Shown: positions 9,962-19,021, counted from the stretch's first letter. The stretch: 64,000 nt of DNA from Crocosphaera chwakensis CCY0110 (GCF_000169335.1 NZ_AAXW01000003.1:1-64000), one strand, 5' to 3'. Notes: a model not told the origin generated them from the letters alone. Numbers and translations are program-made.

Positions 9962-10339
9962 TTAATTATTATTAGAACGGATAGGTAAAATTCTCACCTT
10001 TGCACGACTTAAATCAAGAGTAATTAATGCCCCGGATTCAAGTTCTGATTGAAACCGATTTAGAGATTGAATAAGAATTGTTTCTAAAGAATCAGGAAAT
10101 AAATCTTGAGTACGGACTTGAATAACACTCGGAAACTGTGCCTGAGTTGCAGCTAATAAGGCCCCAAAATCGAGATCGTTGGTAAACACAATATAATTAT
10201 TTTCTAATGCCCACTCCATAATAACTTTATCACTTGCCATAGGTTTTCCTATGGTTGACCAGTGTTTTGCTACTATCCCATACTTAGCAAAAACATCAAC
10301 CCAGTTCGGTGATAAATTCATATCAATCAAGATTTTCAT
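9962..10339 (-). CDS. DUF5615-family PIN-like toxin
   Basis: A 125-residue protein beginning MKILIDMNLSPNW and carrying NDLDFGALLA, the paired acidic motifs of the DUF5615/Mut7-C PIN-like nuclease family. Such proteins are predicted RNases and the toxic partner of DUF433 proteins. Its start overlaps the stop of the DUF433 gene by 4 bp, indicating translational coupling. Asp6 and Asp8-region acidic residues plus the later NDLDF are the probable metal ligands. Toxic activity is inferred from the family and pairing. Confidence 0.8.
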   Translation of the reverse strand: MKILIDMNLSPNWVDVFAKYGIVAKHWSTIGKPMASDKVIMEWALENNYIVFTNDLDFGALLAATQAQFPSVIQVRTQDLFPDSLETILIQSLNRFQSELESGALITLDLSRAKVRILPIRSNNN

Positions 10340-10566
10340 ACTATGTTTAAATCAATTTCTCGTTCTTCAACTCGCCATGCTGCATAGGTTAACGCTTCAT
10401 AAATATCAGCTTCTTCTAAATAAGGATAAGCGTCTAAAATTTCTTGAGGAGAACGTCCAGCAGCCATTAAACCAAGCACTGTACCGACGGTTACTCTCAT
10501 TCCTCTAATACAAGGTTTTCCGCCCATTATTTCAGGATTAATGGTAATTCTATTTAAAGTTTTCAT
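10336..10566 (-). CDS. DUF433-domain antitoxin
   Basis: A 76-residue protein, MKTLNRITINPEIMGGKPCI..., with the DUF433 core GKPCIRGMRVTVGTVL and a helix-turn-helix-like segment (GRSPQEILDAYPYLEEADIYEAL). I chose the ATG at 10566 because AAGGAG lies about 8 bases upstream; a longer frame begins at 10605 without such support. It comes first in a two-gene operon, ahead of the PIN-like toxin, as usual for antitoxins. It probably neutralises the toxin and may repress the operon. Confidence 0.8.
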   Translation of the reverse strand: MKTLNRITINPEIMGGKPCIRGMRVTVGTVLGLMAAGRSPQEILDAYPYLEEADIYEALTYAAWRVEEREIDLNIV

Positions 10567-10591
10567 TGATTTTAACTCCTTTAGAAAGTTT

Positions 10592-10612
10592 GTAGGGCGA
10601 TGCACTCCTCAC
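10592..10612. repeat. Short dispersed repeat GTAGGGCGATGCACTCC
   Basis: GTAGGGCGATGCACTCC occurs here just upstream of the DUF433 gene and again, inverted, at 14051-14067 downstream of the sulfatase. The start GTAGGG is shared with the hairpin element at 38691-38762. These look like debris of one family of short intergenic repeats. Confidence 0.5.
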
Positions 10613-10692
10613 TTTACTATATAGAACAGTCATGAGATTCCTCGTTACCTCGGAATAACAATCAAAAGTTGCTGATGAATTGTAAACATCAT

Positions 10693-11421
10693 TTACAATT
10701 CATCAGGATCTACCCCTAAACTTCTTAATTTGTCTTCTAATTGCTTTGCTTTTTGTTGAGCTTGTTGAGCATTTTCTCTTTCTTGTTGAGCTATTTGTCG
10801 CTCCTGTTTTGCTGCTTCTTCTGGAGTTGGAACTAATTCTCCTCCAGAGGTAAAATACCTCAGTTGCTGTTCATAAATTCCTAAATATAATTCTAATTGT
10901 TCGCTCCATAACCACCCTTTTTCAGTGGGTTCAATCGGTTGATAAGTTCCCCGAATTAACGTAAATCCTTCAAATTCTAAAGTAACAGGATCAAACCCAA
11001 AATAATCAGGAGTACGAAATATATCCTGATAAAGTTGTTTCTTTTCTTCTCGATCTACTTTAGCAGTGCTATTAGATAAAATCTCAACAATAACATTCGG
11101 ATATTTTCCCTCTTCTTGCCAAACGACCCAACTTTTTCTATTTTGATTTCTTGTGGTTCCTAAGACAACAAAAAAATCAGGTCCGCGAAAGTCTTCTGAT
11201 TTCTTTTGATTCGGACTATAATAAATGGTTAAATTTCCCGTCGCAAAATAGTCATCCTTATCTTGCCACCACCATTCTAAACATTGAATAAGCAGTAAAA
11301 TTTGCCTAAGGTGTAGATTACTTTCCAAGGGAGGTTCATCGCTCCAAAATTCTCCTTGTGGGAAGATTATCTCATGTTTGGGTGTGTTTTGAGGATTGGT
11401 TAAAGTTTGAGGATTGGTCAT
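10693..11421 (-). CDS. Uma2-family (DUF820) endonuclease-like protein with C-terminal coiled coil
   Basis: A 242-residue protein of the Uma2 family, very common in cyanobacteria and built on a PD-(D/E)XK nuclease fold. The core shows RGPDFFVVLG, VVWQEEGKYPNVIVEILS and KLYQDIF-like segments (here KQLYQDIFRTPDYF), where the acidic residues and Lys of the fold lie. Residues about 190-235 are a Gln/Glu/Ala-rich coiled coil (EEAAKQERQIAQQ...). The family ending SLGVDPDEL is typical. I prefer the ATG at 11421 over a TTG at 11445. These genes spread widely, and their biological role is not established. Confidence 0.85.
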   Translation of the reverse strand: MTNPQTLTNPQNTPKHEIIFPQGEFWSDEPPLESNLHLRQILLLIQCLEWWWQDKDDYFATGNLTIYYSPNQKKSEDFRGPDFFVVLGTTRNQNRKSWVVWQEEGKYPNVIVEILSNSTAKVDREEKKQLYQDIFRTPDYFGFDPVTLEFEGFTLIRGTYQPIEPTEKGWLWSEQLELYLGIYEQQLRYFTSGGELVPTPEEAAKQERQIAQQERENAQQAQQKAKQLEDKLRSLGVDPDEL

Positions 11422-11542
11422 CGCTTTTAGAGTTGAACAAAGCAACTATGATTTAATCTTAGCTTACTGGGAAAAAAAGAATTTATATAATTTTCTTGAA
11501 AAGATAACCTAATTTTAATATCAGCCAAGGATCGCTTCCTAT

Positions 11543-11578
11543 ACAATGCAAGCAGCTTGCTTTTTTCTGTTGCATTGT
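11543..11578. repeat. Inverted repeat upstream of the sulfatase gene
   Basis: ACAATGCAA and TTGCATTGT form a perfect 9-bp inverted repeat, extended by CAG/CTG with one bulged base. It encloses an inner GCAAG-CAG-CTTGC hairpin followed by six Ts. It lies 59 bp before the sulfatase start. It could be a terminator for an upstream transcript or a regulatory stem. Confidence 0.4.
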
Positions 11579-11636
11579 GTTGCAATCATTAAAAGTAATA
11601 CAGCTCAACTAAAATTAAAATGACATCAAAATAACA

Positions 11637-14000
11637 ATGTTCAACTCGATTGTAAAAGCGATCGCAATCATAGCCATCGCCCTAACATTTGTCTTAGAAA
11701 CAACCCTAACACCCGTCTTTGCACAAGAGTTAATACCCCATCCCGATAAACCCTTTACCGGTAACATCGGACTCACTTACAAAGACTCAAAGGCCGACAA
11801 ACCAGAATTAAAGCTTCCTGCTAATTACGGTATTGAAAATGCTCCCAATATCTTACTGGTTCTCATCGATGATGTGGGATATGGACAGTTTGGAACCTTT
11901 GGCGGTGCGATTCCCACTCCCACACTAGATAAAATTGCTAAAAATGGATTACGTTACACTCAATTTCATACAACCGCTTTATGTTCTCCCACTCGCGCTG
12001 CATTATTAACAGGACGCAACCATCATTCGGTGGGTACAGGGGTTATTCAAGAAGTGGCAACGGGTTTCCCTGGATATTCGGGCATTATTCCGAAAAGTGC
12101 TGCCCCTTTTTCCAAAATCTTACAAGACTATGGCTATGCAACTGCATGGTTTGGCAAAAACCATAATGTCCCCGACTGGGAAACCAGTATGGCTGGCCCT
12201 TTTGAGCATTGGCCAAATGCCCAAGGATTCAACTATTTTTACGGCTTCGTGGGGGGAGATACGGATCAATATAGTCCTGCCTTGGTAGAAAACACAACGC
12301 GTCTAGAAGCCCCAAAAACCAATGCTGATGGTTCTCCCTATCACCTTACCACTGACCTAGCAGACCATACCATAAACTATATTCGTCAGGTTCACGCTAT
12401 TTCCCCAGATAAACCCTTCTTTGCATACTTAGCTACTGGTGCAACCCATGCGCCTCACCAAGTTCCTCAACAATGGAGCGATCGCTTTCAAGGTAAGTTT
12501 GATATGGGATGGGATAAATATCGAGAGGAAACCTTTGAACGACAGAAGAAACTTGGGGTTATTCCTCAAGACGCTATTTTAACCCCTCGTCCCGAAGAGT
12601 TACCAGCTTGGGACTCCCTGACTTCAGAAGAGCAAAAGGTTTATGCAAGGATGGCCGAAGTATTTGCAGGGTTCACCGCACAAACCGACTATGAAGTGGG
12701 TCGAGTAGTGCAAGCGATCGATGATTTAGGCATTCTCGATAATACGATAGTCTTCTACATTGCCGGGGATAACGGTTCGAGTGCAGAGGGAGGTTTAGAA
12801 GGGTTATTAAATGAAAATACTTTCTTTAACGCTTTACCCGAAGATTTAGAGACGAAACTCGCTGCAGTGGATGATTTAGGCGGGCCTAAATATTTTAACC
12901 ATTTTCCGGCTGGTTGGGCTTGGGCAATGGATACGCCGTTTCAATGGACGAAACAAGTAGCTTCCCACTTCGGAGGAACTCGCAACGCGATGGCGGTTTC
13001 TTGGCCAGCTAAGATTAAAGATAAAGGTGCAACCCGTTATCAGTTTAGTCATGTCATCGATATTGCGCCTACTATTTTAGAAGCGATCGGCATTCAACCT
13101 CCTGTGGAAGTTGACGGTATTGGACAAAAACCCATTGAAGGAACCAGTTTAATTTATACCTTTGATGATGCTACTGTTAAAACTCGCCACAATACCCAAT
13201 ACTTTGAAATCCTAGGAAATCAGGGCATTTATCACGATGGTTGGATGGCTAGTGCTTTAAATAGTATTCCTTGGAACCCCAACCCGTCAGGGAAAGATTT
13301 ACTTCATCTTGATTGGGAACTGTATCACATTGATGAAGATTTTACCCAAGCAGTAGATCTTGCAGAGGAAATGCCAGACAAGTTGCAAGAGATGAAAGAC
13401 TTGTTCTATGCACAAGCAGCAAAATACGATGTTTTGCCGTTGGATGCTCGTAAAACGGAGCGTTTTCGGGTGGAGTTGCGTCCGAGTTTAACCGAAGGAA
13501 GAACAACCTTTGCTTATCCTGATCATTTACGCATTACCGAAGGTTCTGCCCCCGATGTTAAACATAAAAATCATACCATTACGGCGGATGTGGTCATTCC
13601 TGATGGTGGTGCAGAAGGAGTATTAATGACGCATGGGGGTCGTTTTGGAGGCTATGGGCTGTATATTAAAGACGGTAAGCTAGTTTATAGCTATAACCTT
13701 GCTGATACTGCTAATTACGAAATCGTATCAACTGAATCTATTCCCACAGGCAAAGTTAAATTAAAAGCGGTTTATAAAACGGATGCAGATAAACCTTTTT
13801 CGGGGGGAAATATCACCCTTTACGCCAATAATCGTAAAATTGGCAGTGGTCGGGTTGAGAAAACCTTACCTAACCGTCTTTCTCTTGATGAAACTTTTGA
13901 CGTTGGTTTTGATACAGGTACACCTGTGACGGAAGCTTACAAGACTCCTTTTGATTTTACTGGGAATTTAGATCAAGTTACCATCAATCTTGATAGTTAA
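11637..14000 (+). CDS. Exported arylsulfatase-family sulfatase
   Basis: A 787-residue sulfatase that should hydrolyse organic sulfate esters in the periplasm or outside the cell. It has a signal peptide (1-29, cleavage near VFAQ). The metal site LIDDVGYGQFG lies at about 77-87. The active-site signature CSPTRAALLTGR starts at Cys116, which must be oxidised to formylglycine by a separate maturase not seen in this window. FFAYLATGATHAPH, AGDNGSSAEGG and a conserved Lys-rich region complete the catalytic half. The C-terminal 200 residues are a beta-rich lectin/laminin-G-like domain (GAEGVLMTHGGRFGGY). It is a single-gene unit. Likely role: sulfur scavenging from sulfated organics. Confidence 0.92.
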   Translation: MFNSIVKAIAIIAIALTFVLETTLTPVFAQELIPHPDKPFTGNIGLTYKDSKADKPELKLPANYGIENAPNILLVLIDDVGYGQFGTFGGAIPTPTLDKIAKNGLRYTQFHTTALCSPTRAALLTGRNHHSVGTGVIQEVATGFPGYSGIIPKSAAPFSKILQDYGYATAWFGKNHNVPDWETSMAGPFEHWPNAQGFNYFYGFVGGDTDQYSPALVENTTRLEAPKTNADGSPYHLTTDLADHTINYIRQVHAISPDKPFFAYLATGATHAPHQVPQQWSDRFQGKFDMGWDKYREETFERQKKLGVIPQDAILTPRPEELPAWDSLTSEEQKVYARMAEVFAGFTAQTDYEVGRVVQAIDDLGILDNTIVFYIAGDNGSSAEGGLEGLLNENTFFNALPEDLETKLAAVDDLGGPKYFNHFPAGWAWAMDTPFQWTKQVASHFGGTRNAMAVSWPAKIKDKGATRYQFSHVIDIAPTILEAIGIQPPVEVDGIGQKPIEGTSLIYTFDDATVKTRHNTQYFEILGNQGIYHDGWMASALNSIPWNPNPSGKDLLHLDWELYHIDEDFTQAVDLAEEMPDKLQEMKDLFYAQAAKYDVLPLDARKTERFRVELRPSLTEGRTTFAYPDHLRITEGSAPDVKHKNHTITADVVIPDGGAEGVLMTHGGRFGGYGLYIKDGKLVYSYNLADTANYEIVSTESIPTGKVKLKAVYKTDADKPFSGGNITLYANNRKIGSGRVEKTLPNRLSLDETFDVGFDTGTPVTEAYKTPFDFTGNLDQVTINLDS

Positions 14001-14116
14001 AAACTGTGAGATAGGGTTGCTTACTATTAAGATTTAAAGGAGTAAGGTGGGGAGTGCATCGCCCTACCTTTCTTTAAAAAAATATTGATAGGACATTAGG
14101 AGAGGTTGCGATTAAT

Positions 14117-14197
14117 ATGAAACTACCTAACCCAGATAAAGCCTACATAGACGATAATAAATTAGTTAGTTATTCTCCTCCCATAAAAATTTTCTAA
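14117..14197 (+). pseudogene. 5' remnant of a DUF6883-type gene
   Basis: ATG at 14117 opens a 26-codon frame reading MKLPNPDKAYIDDNKLVSYS, ending at TAA 14195. This matches the characteristic N-terminus of DUF6883 proteins (MKLPN...A.(V/I)D..KL..Y), but the remaining 80 or so residues are absent. Such proteins are found in toxin/immunity neighbourhoods, and the next gene is an Imm17-type immunity protein. The family match is from memory of the consensus. Confidence 0.5.
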
Positions 14198-14292
14198 ATT
14201 TCCTAAAAAACTTTTTCTAACCAAACGGCCAAGACTTTTCCAAAATACTTTAAGAACAATTATGATATTCTCAAACAGTTTGGAGTCAGAAA

Positions 14293-14493
14293 ATGGTAGG
14301 TTTCTTCCTTATTTTAGCTGGTCTTTTTAGTTTGTGCGGAGCGATTTTTAATTGGAATTGGTACATGAACCATCGAAAAGCTCGATTTATTGTTAAAATT
14401 TTGGGACGAGCAGGAGCGCGGATATTTTATGGTGTCCTTGGTTTGGGATTCATTATCCTTGGAAGCTTGTTACTCTTGGACGTTATTCAATGA
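14293..14493 (+). CDS. Imm17-family small membrane immunity protein
   Basis: A 66-residue protein with two membrane helices (about 3-22 and 43-63). They are joined by a basic loop containing NWNWYMNHRKARFIVKILGR and GARIFYG, the signature of the Imm17 family of predicted immunity proteins in polymorphic toxin systems. It should protect the cell from a cognate toxin at or through the inner membrane. No toxin gene is present beside it, only a DUF6883 remnant upstream, so it appears orphaned. Start is the only ATG. Confidence 0.7.
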   Translation: MVGFFLILAGLFSLCGAIFNWNWYMNHRKARFIVKILGRAGARIFYGVLGLGFIILGSLLLLDVIQ

Positions 14494-14579
14494 TTTTCAG
14501 AACTTAGACCGAAACCAACACCTTTATTAGCGATCGCCCGTCGCAACGAGATGAGCACGATTGGAGAAGAATTTATCTT

Positions 14580-15224
14580 TTAATCAATAGGACGCAAAAT
14601 AGCTCTAGCCAAGCCAGCATCACCATCTTGGAGCTTGATCGGCAAGCAAATGAGTTCGTATTCTCCTGGTTCTACTTGAGATAAATTGAGACCTTCAATT
14701 GCCCAAATTCCAGAACCCAATAGAGCCTGATGAACCTCAACAACATTTCCTTGATAACCACCAACCGATAAATAATCAACCCCAACAGTACGAACTTTCT
14801 TTTCTGCTAAATATTTAGCAGCTTCGGTAGATATATGGACAAAATCTTCGACAAAGGTCTCAGATTTTAATGCCCTATTGCTATTTTGGGTTTTAAATAG
14901 TATTCTTTCTCCTATTTGAATATTATGGGGAGCGATTTCTGCTACTGTAATTTGTTTAGGATTTTTTATTTCGATAACTCTAGCTTTACCAATGGTAGTA
15001 TCTAGAGGCATTTGATCAATACCTACAGCACCCTGAATAAAGTGATTAAGACCGTCGACGTGTGTACCTGTATGAGTTCCAATGGTTACTTTAGAAACGT
15101 TGCATACATCCCCCTGTGCTAAACATTGGCTAGGTTCTATGGTGACAGCAGGGTTATCAGGCCAATAAGGCATTCCTGGTCGGATGGTCAAAGAAATATC
15201 AATCCAATTATCTGATCTACTCAT
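14580..15224 (-). CDS. Cyclase-family (kynurenine formamidase-like) metal hydrolase
   Basis: A 214-residue protein of the cyclase/KynB fold. It contains the metal-binding signature HTGTHVDGLNHF (about 51-62) and the typical start WIDISLTIRPGMPYWPDNP. Later motifs VRTVGVDYLSVGG and EGLNLSQVEPGEYELICLPIKL match the family. These are Zn/Mn-dependent amide or lactone hydrolases; KynB converts N-formylkynurenine to kynurenine, but most relatives have other substrates. It is the second gene after a cupin protein (25 bp gap), which suggests a two-step breakdown of one small molecule. No tryptophan-pathway genes are nearby, so the substrate stays open. Confidence 0.82.
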   Translation of the reverse strand: MSRSDNWIDISLTIRPGMPYWPDNPAVTIEPSQCLAQGDVCNVSKVTIGTHTGTHVDGLNHFIQGAVGIDQMPLDTTIGKARVIEIKNPKQITVAEIAPHNIQIGERILFKTQNSNRALKSETFVEDFVHISTEAAKYLAEKKVRTVGVDYLSVGGYQGNVVEVHQALLGSGIWAIEGLNLSQVEPGEYELICLPIKLQDGDAGLARAILRPID

Positions 15225-15249
15225 AAGTTTTATATTTAATTTACCTATA

Positions 15250-15696
15250 TTAACTAAACACTCCAGGCTGTGCTGCTATCCAGTGATCGTCTTTTAACTG
15301 CACTACCATTAACACGGCCGGTTCATCACCTACCGTACCTGAAAGATGTCCTTTTTGTCCTTTGTCGTTGAGCTTGCTGTTTTGATCACCACCAAAAGAA
15401 ATGTCACCAGCCCCCATGGTGACACGAGTTCCGTCCATCGTTTCGACAAACCAGCGGCCCGATAAAGGCACAATCCATTGGGGCTTTGGGTTTTCATGCC
15501 ATTCTCCTTTCCAACCTACAGGCTGTATAGTAAATAATATTTCTGCTTCGCCACCCGGCAAGCGATCGTTCCATTGGGGGTCAGCATCACCACCCATACT
15601 TTCTTTGATAAAGTTAGTTAACTCGCACCTGCTTTGATGAGTGATACCATTTTCGTCAGTCCAGACGTGCCAATACTTAATTTTGGGGTTATTCAT
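15250..15696 (-). CDS. Cupin-domain protein
   Basis: A 148-residue single-domain cupin. The centre PQWIVPLSGRWFVETMDGTRVTMGAGDISFGGDQ follows the cupin motif-1/motif-2 order. The usual first-motif histidines are sparse here (WHENPKPQW), so metal binding is uncertain. It is the first gene of a pair with the cyclase-family hydrolase. The pair could degrade or detoxify a small organic compound. No signal peptide. The inverted-repeat element at 15742 lies just upstream. Confidence 0.75.
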   Translation of the reverse strand: MNNPKIKYWHVWTDENGITHQSRCELTNFIKESMGGDADPQWNDRLPGGEAEILFTIQPVGWKGEWHENPKPQWIVPLSGRWFVETMDGTRVTMGAGDISFGGDQNSKLNDKGQKGHLSGTVGDEPAVLMVVQLKDDHWIAAQPGVFS

Positions 15697-15741
15697 AATT
15701 TTTTCTAAAACAGTAATTAATATTATGGCGTGACGGCGGTC

Positions 15742-15858
15742 ATACTAGATCCGCTTTAGATAGTTTAGATAGTATAGTATTAACTTTCGGAGCAGGGAGC
15801 AGGGAGTAGGGAGTGGGGAGAAAAAACGTTACTCTACTAAAATAAGCGGATTTGGTAT
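15742..15858. repeat. Inverted-repeat (MITE-like) element, family 1, copy 2
   Basis: A 117-bp element with ends ATACTAGATCCGCT and AAGCGGATTTGGTAT, which are imperfect inverted repeats. Its centre carries GGGAGCAGGGAG-type purine repeats followed by GAAAAAACGTTACTCTACTAAAATAAG. It is nearly the same as the copy at 21952-22059. A 9-bp unit (TTTAGATAG) is duplicated here. No ORF. Size, ends and copy number fit a non-autonomous mobile element. Confidence 0.75.
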
Positions 15859-15954
15859 CACAAGCTCTGCCGTTGAACGGCAGAGTCGCCACCTCACCAT
15901 TGGGTTCAACAAATACTCTATTCTTTAGAAGAACATCTTTCTCAAGATAAACTA

Positions 15955-16437
15955 TTAGCTATTAGCGGTCAAAATTTTCCATACCCACGTCACTAAAGCT
16001 AATGTTAAAAAAGTAAATCCTATCACAATTAAAATTAAAACTATACTTAATCCAATTAAGAAAAATCGGTTAACTTTCTTATTTTCAGGTGTATAGTTTA
16101 AATGATGTTCTAATAATTCGATGTTTCTGACATTGGCTTTCCAAGTAACATCAAATACATCCCCTACAACGGGAACTGAACCGACTAATGAATCTAACAC
16201 TACGTTAGCTACCATTTGCCCAATCACCTTGCGATTTAATCCCATTCGTGCTGATTCTATGATTATATAAGCCGATAATGCACCTGCTATGGTATCCCCT
16301 CCTCCTGGTATTAATCCTAGAATGGGATCTAATCCTATTCGACCTTTTGTCCCTGGTATTGGGATGGCTTTGTCTAATACATGGCTAATCCGATGAAGAC
16401 GAGTTACTTTTCTTTGACGGGGAGATAACTTAGACAT
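15955..16437 (-). CDS. DUF4112 membrane protein
   Basis: A 160-residue protein with the DUF4112 core RLHRISHVLDKAIPIPGTKGRIGLDPILGLIPGGGDTIAG and VGSVPVVGDVFDVTWKAN. The C-terminus (about 128-155) is a strong membrane helix, and the glycine-rich centre may also enter the membrane. Function is unknown in the family. A degraded nuclease gene ends 3 bp upstream of its ATG. Confidence 0.8.
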   Translation of the reverse strand: MSKLSPRQRKVTRLHRISHVLDKAIPIPGTKGRIGLDPILGLIPGGGDTIAGALSAYIIIESARMGLNRKVIGQMVANVVLDSLVGSVPVVGDVFDVTWKANVRNIELLEHHLNYTPENKKVNRFFLIGLSIVLILIVIGFTFLTLALVTWVWKILTANS

Positions 16438-16440
16438 CTT

Positions 16441-16658
16441 TTAGTTATTTTTATCATCAGAAAAATTCATCAAAGCCTCACAAGCATTAAACCATTCTCC
16501 TTTTAGTCTATAATCAGCAAATTGTTTATGCAATTGTTTTTCTAAGTCTCTAGCTGCTTTTCCTGACGTTTGACTATTTCTAAGTCCCTTATCTCAATCC
16601 ATCCTCTTCCTTTTAATGGATTCCCAGGAACAAGATTCACGTAGAATGTTATTCTTAT
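16441..16658 (-). pseudogene. Remnant resembling a GIY-YIG (T5orf172-type) nuclease C-terminus
   Basis: On the minus strand a stretch reads LEKQLHKQFADYRLKGEWFN before TAA at 16441-16443. This matches the conserved C-terminal part of GIY-YIG/T5orf172-type proteins. The segment just before it is open in a different frame (GRGWIEIRDLEIVKRQEK, then TAG), so the two pieces are separated by a frameshift. There is no start or catalytic GIY-YIG part. The annotation as a decayed gene is an inference. Confidence 0.45.
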
Positions 16659-16659
16659 T

Positions 16660-16974
16660 TTAGTTTTTGTGACTTTCAAGAGGTTTAATTTTCTTAACAG
16701 ATTTGGAAAGAGTTGTAAGACTGCCTTGAGAACCTCTATTTGTGGTTTTCAGAGTTTCGTTGAACTCTTTTAATTTAGCGTTGATTCTGGCTAATTGGTA
16801 AATAATTATCGAACCTACTCCAAATCCAATCTCAGTGTAAGCATTGGCTCTACTTCTTGTTTCTTGGAGTAAGTCTCCAGATTGATTAGCCGACTTAACC
16901 TGAACAAAATCATAGAGTCCCATTGAGAAACACATAATTGCGATCACTATCCAAAAATCTCTAAGTTTTAACAT
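16660..16974 (-). CDS. Small membrane protein, unknown
   Basis: A 104-residue protein with two hydrophobic segments (about 5-24 and 49-66) and a charged tail ending SKSVKKIKPLESHKN. No family recognised. It is the first of a minus-strand series with the GIY-YIG remnant and the DUF4112 gene, and may once have been in their operon. The regular two-helix topology and a good ATG start support a real gene. Confidence 0.5.
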   Translation of the reverse strand: MLKLRDFWIVIAIMCFSMGLYDFVQVKSANQSGDLLQETRSRANAYTEIGFGVGSIIIYQLARINAKLKEFNETLKTTNRGSQGSLTTLSKSVKKIKPLESHKN

Positions 16975-17125
16975 TAGTTTTATTAGAAATCTTCACTTAT
17001 AATTTTAACAATATTAATATTTTTTTATTTTCAGCTTACTACTTCTCTCTTTTTTTCTCTTTTCTCATCCTAGACTCAGATTTTACTAATCAGTTTCTCA
17101 TATTTATTGTGCAAATTATATTTCA

Positions 17126-17770
17126 ATGTTATTCAAACTATTTAAAACCATGAATCCTCATCATCACTCGCGATTAACTCTTGTCAAAGGAATTTTAAAC
17201 CAGAAATCTTTAGCAGTGGCCTGTACCTCTGGGATTGCCTTAGCACTGTCTTTTCCTCTATCGACTAATGCTATGGTGCTTAATTTTCAGGCTGATCTCA
17301 TCGGCGATCAAGAAGTTCCTCCTGTATTCACTACTGCACAAGGAAGTGCTGAGGGAACTTTAATCGGAAACCCTGGCAGTTATATCTTTACCTATGAAAT
17401 TAATTACTCTGGCTTAAGCAGTCCCATTGCCCCTATTGGTGCTACTGGAGGTCATATTCATAATGCTCCTGCTGGCTTCAATGGACCCATTGTCCACATT
17501 TTAGATACAGATTTCTTTGATTATACTGGCACTACCGAAGGAACTATCATCGGAGATTGGCGATTTGATGATGCCACTAATCCCTTAACCGATCTCCTTG
17601 CCGATTCTTTAAAATCTGGCAACTTGTACTTTAATCTCCATACCGAAAACTTCAATGGTGGCGAAATCAGGGGGCAAATCACTTCTGTTCCTGAACCCAA
17701 TGCCCTTCTAGGTCTTGGCCTTCTGGCTGGAACAGCTTTTGGCTTTAGAAAAAAACAGCGTCAAAGATAA
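17126..17770 (+). CDS. CHRD-domain protein with PEP-CTERM sorting signal
   Basis: A 214-residue exported protein with a signal segment at about 24-50. A CHRD domain follows (VPPVFTTAQGSAEGTLI..., GATGGHIHNAPAGFNGPIVHIL, YFNLHTENFNGGEIRGQI), the fold named after chordin. The C-terminus is a PEP-CTERM tail: VPEPN, a hydrophobic stretch (LLGLGLLAGTAFGF) and the basic end RKKQRQR. An exosortase should cut and anchor it in the envelope. An ATG at 17150 (MNPHHHSR) is an alternative start. Function of CHRD domains in cyanobacteria is not known. It is probably monocistronic, with a weak hairpin downstream. Confidence 0.85.
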   Translation: MLFKLFKTMNPHHHSRLTLVKGILNQKSLAVACTSGIALALSFPLSTNAMVLNFQADLIGDQEVPPVFTTAQGSAEGTLIGNPGSYIFTYEINYSGLSSPIAPIGATGGHIHNAPAGFNGPIVHILDTDFFDYTGTTEGTIIGDWRFDDATNPLTDLLADSLKSGNLYFNLHTENFNGGEIRGQITSVPEPNALLGLGLLAGTAFGFRKKQRQR

Positions 17771-17840
17771 ACAATTTTGTTCCATTTATTATCAGTTAAA
17801 CTCAACCCACATCATCTACTTAATATTTTCAATCACAATT

Positions 17841-17859
17841 AGGGGGTACATTATCCCCT
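17841..17859 (+). terminator. Possible weak terminator after the CHRD gene
   Basis: AGGGG and CCCCT pair around a short loop, followed by ATTTCTG. The stem is only 5 bp and the T-run is poor, so support is limited to its position 71 bp after the stop codon. Confidence 0.3.
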
Positions 17860-17929
17860 ATTTCTGTTCTCAACTATGATCTCTCATTATGTGAGATATT
17901 CCGATAAATTCATCAGGAGAAAAAGTTAT

Positions 17930-19021
17930 TTATATTATTCTAATTCCTAATAATTCTTCTAACATCATTTCTAATATTTCTTCTTCTTTGATTGAACCCC
18001 CCGGCCCTTTCAGAAATTCTGAGATGGTAATTTTCTTATCACGAAAGTCTCTGACAAAATCACGGATGCTTTCAATAGGTTTCACTTGAGCTTCTAATTC
18101 TCTGGTCAGTGTAGCTATAGCATCTACTCCTTGTTTCTGACACGCTCTATATTCTTTGACCATTTCCCCTTCTGGCTTTCTTCTGATCATCCTTAGTTCT
18201 CTTTTTAAATTTTCATATTGAGTTCTTAGAAGTTCATTATCTTTTTCTCTCATTAAACACATTCTTTCAATCTCACTTTTCGAGCTATTCTCTATGTCTA
18301 TTTTTTCTCGGGAATGATGTTGTTTTTCTATTTCTAATAATCTAGCTATATCCCCCTCTTCATAAGCTCGATTCACTTCTTTCATGACTTCGTTATTATA
18401 TATTTGTGTTTCTGAATCACTGGCTTTATCTGGATGAAACAAAGACGCTAATTTTAAAAACGTTTTTCTCATTTCTCCTGATTTTTCAGACTTCGTTTCC
18501 CCTGACCGAAAATCATTATCTTCATCTAATGGCTCTCTATCATAAGCCTTTTTTTGAGAGTTTTTTTCCTTTGATTTAGAGTCTTTTTTCTCGGAAAATA
18601 CATCTTCAAAGTCCTCAAAATCCTCGAAATCTTCAAACTTCTCAAAGTTTTCATCATCTTCTTCTAATGGCTCTAAATTAGGACTTATTAATCCCATCAT
18701 TTGAAGAGAATGATAAACCCCTATAATACCTTCTCTACTTTTTTTTCCTAATTTTCTCGTTGTTAAAATTTCCGAAAATAATTCATGAATTTCTTGATCA
18801 AGTTCTTGAATTTGTTGTTGAATTGGAAAAACTCTTCTAAAAATCTCCATCCCAATCTCACGCATCTGATCCAAAAAATTCTTTAGTTCGGTACGTTTTC
18901 GTTTTATTTGTTTGAGTAACCATTGATGCTCTTCTTCTAGACAACGACGACGTTCATGAAACGATGATAACCCTAACGATTTGTTTGACTCCTTTTGAGA
19001 AGAGAATTGATCCACGCTCAT
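17930..19021 (-). CDS. J-domain (DnaJ-like) protein with long coiled coils
   Basis: A 363-residue protein from the ATG at 19021 (MSVDQFSSQKESNK). The frame is open upstream to 19213, but that extension looks unlike a protein N-terminus. A coiled coil covers about 20-90. An acidic low-complexity stretch (repeated FEDFED) and a charged linker follow, then a J-domain core with the HPD tripeptide (LKLASLFHPDKASDSE) and a helix MKEVNRAYEEGDIARLLEIE. A second coiled coil and acidic C-terminus follow. The HPD motif implies Hsp70 (DnaK) stimulation. The domain sits in the middle rather than at the N-terminus, as in many cyanobacterial J proteins of unknown client. Confidence 0.7.
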   Translation of the reverse strand: MSVDQFSSQKESNKSLGLSSFHERRRCLEEEHQWLLKQIKRKRTELKNFLDQMREIGMEIFRRVFPIQQQIQELDQEIHELFSEILTTRKLGKKSREGIIGVYHSLQMMGLISPNLEPLEEDDENFEKFEDFEDFEDFEDVFSEKKDSKSKEKNSQKKAYDREPLDEDNDFRSGETKSEKSGEMRKTFLKLASLFHPDKASDSETQIYNNEVMKEVNRAYEEGDIARLLEIEKQHHSREKIDIENSSKSEIERMCLMREKDNELLRTQYENLKRELRMIRRKPEGEMVKEYRACQKQGVDAIATLTRELEAQVKPIESIRDFVRDFRDKKITISEFLKGPGGSIKEEEILEMMLEELLGIRII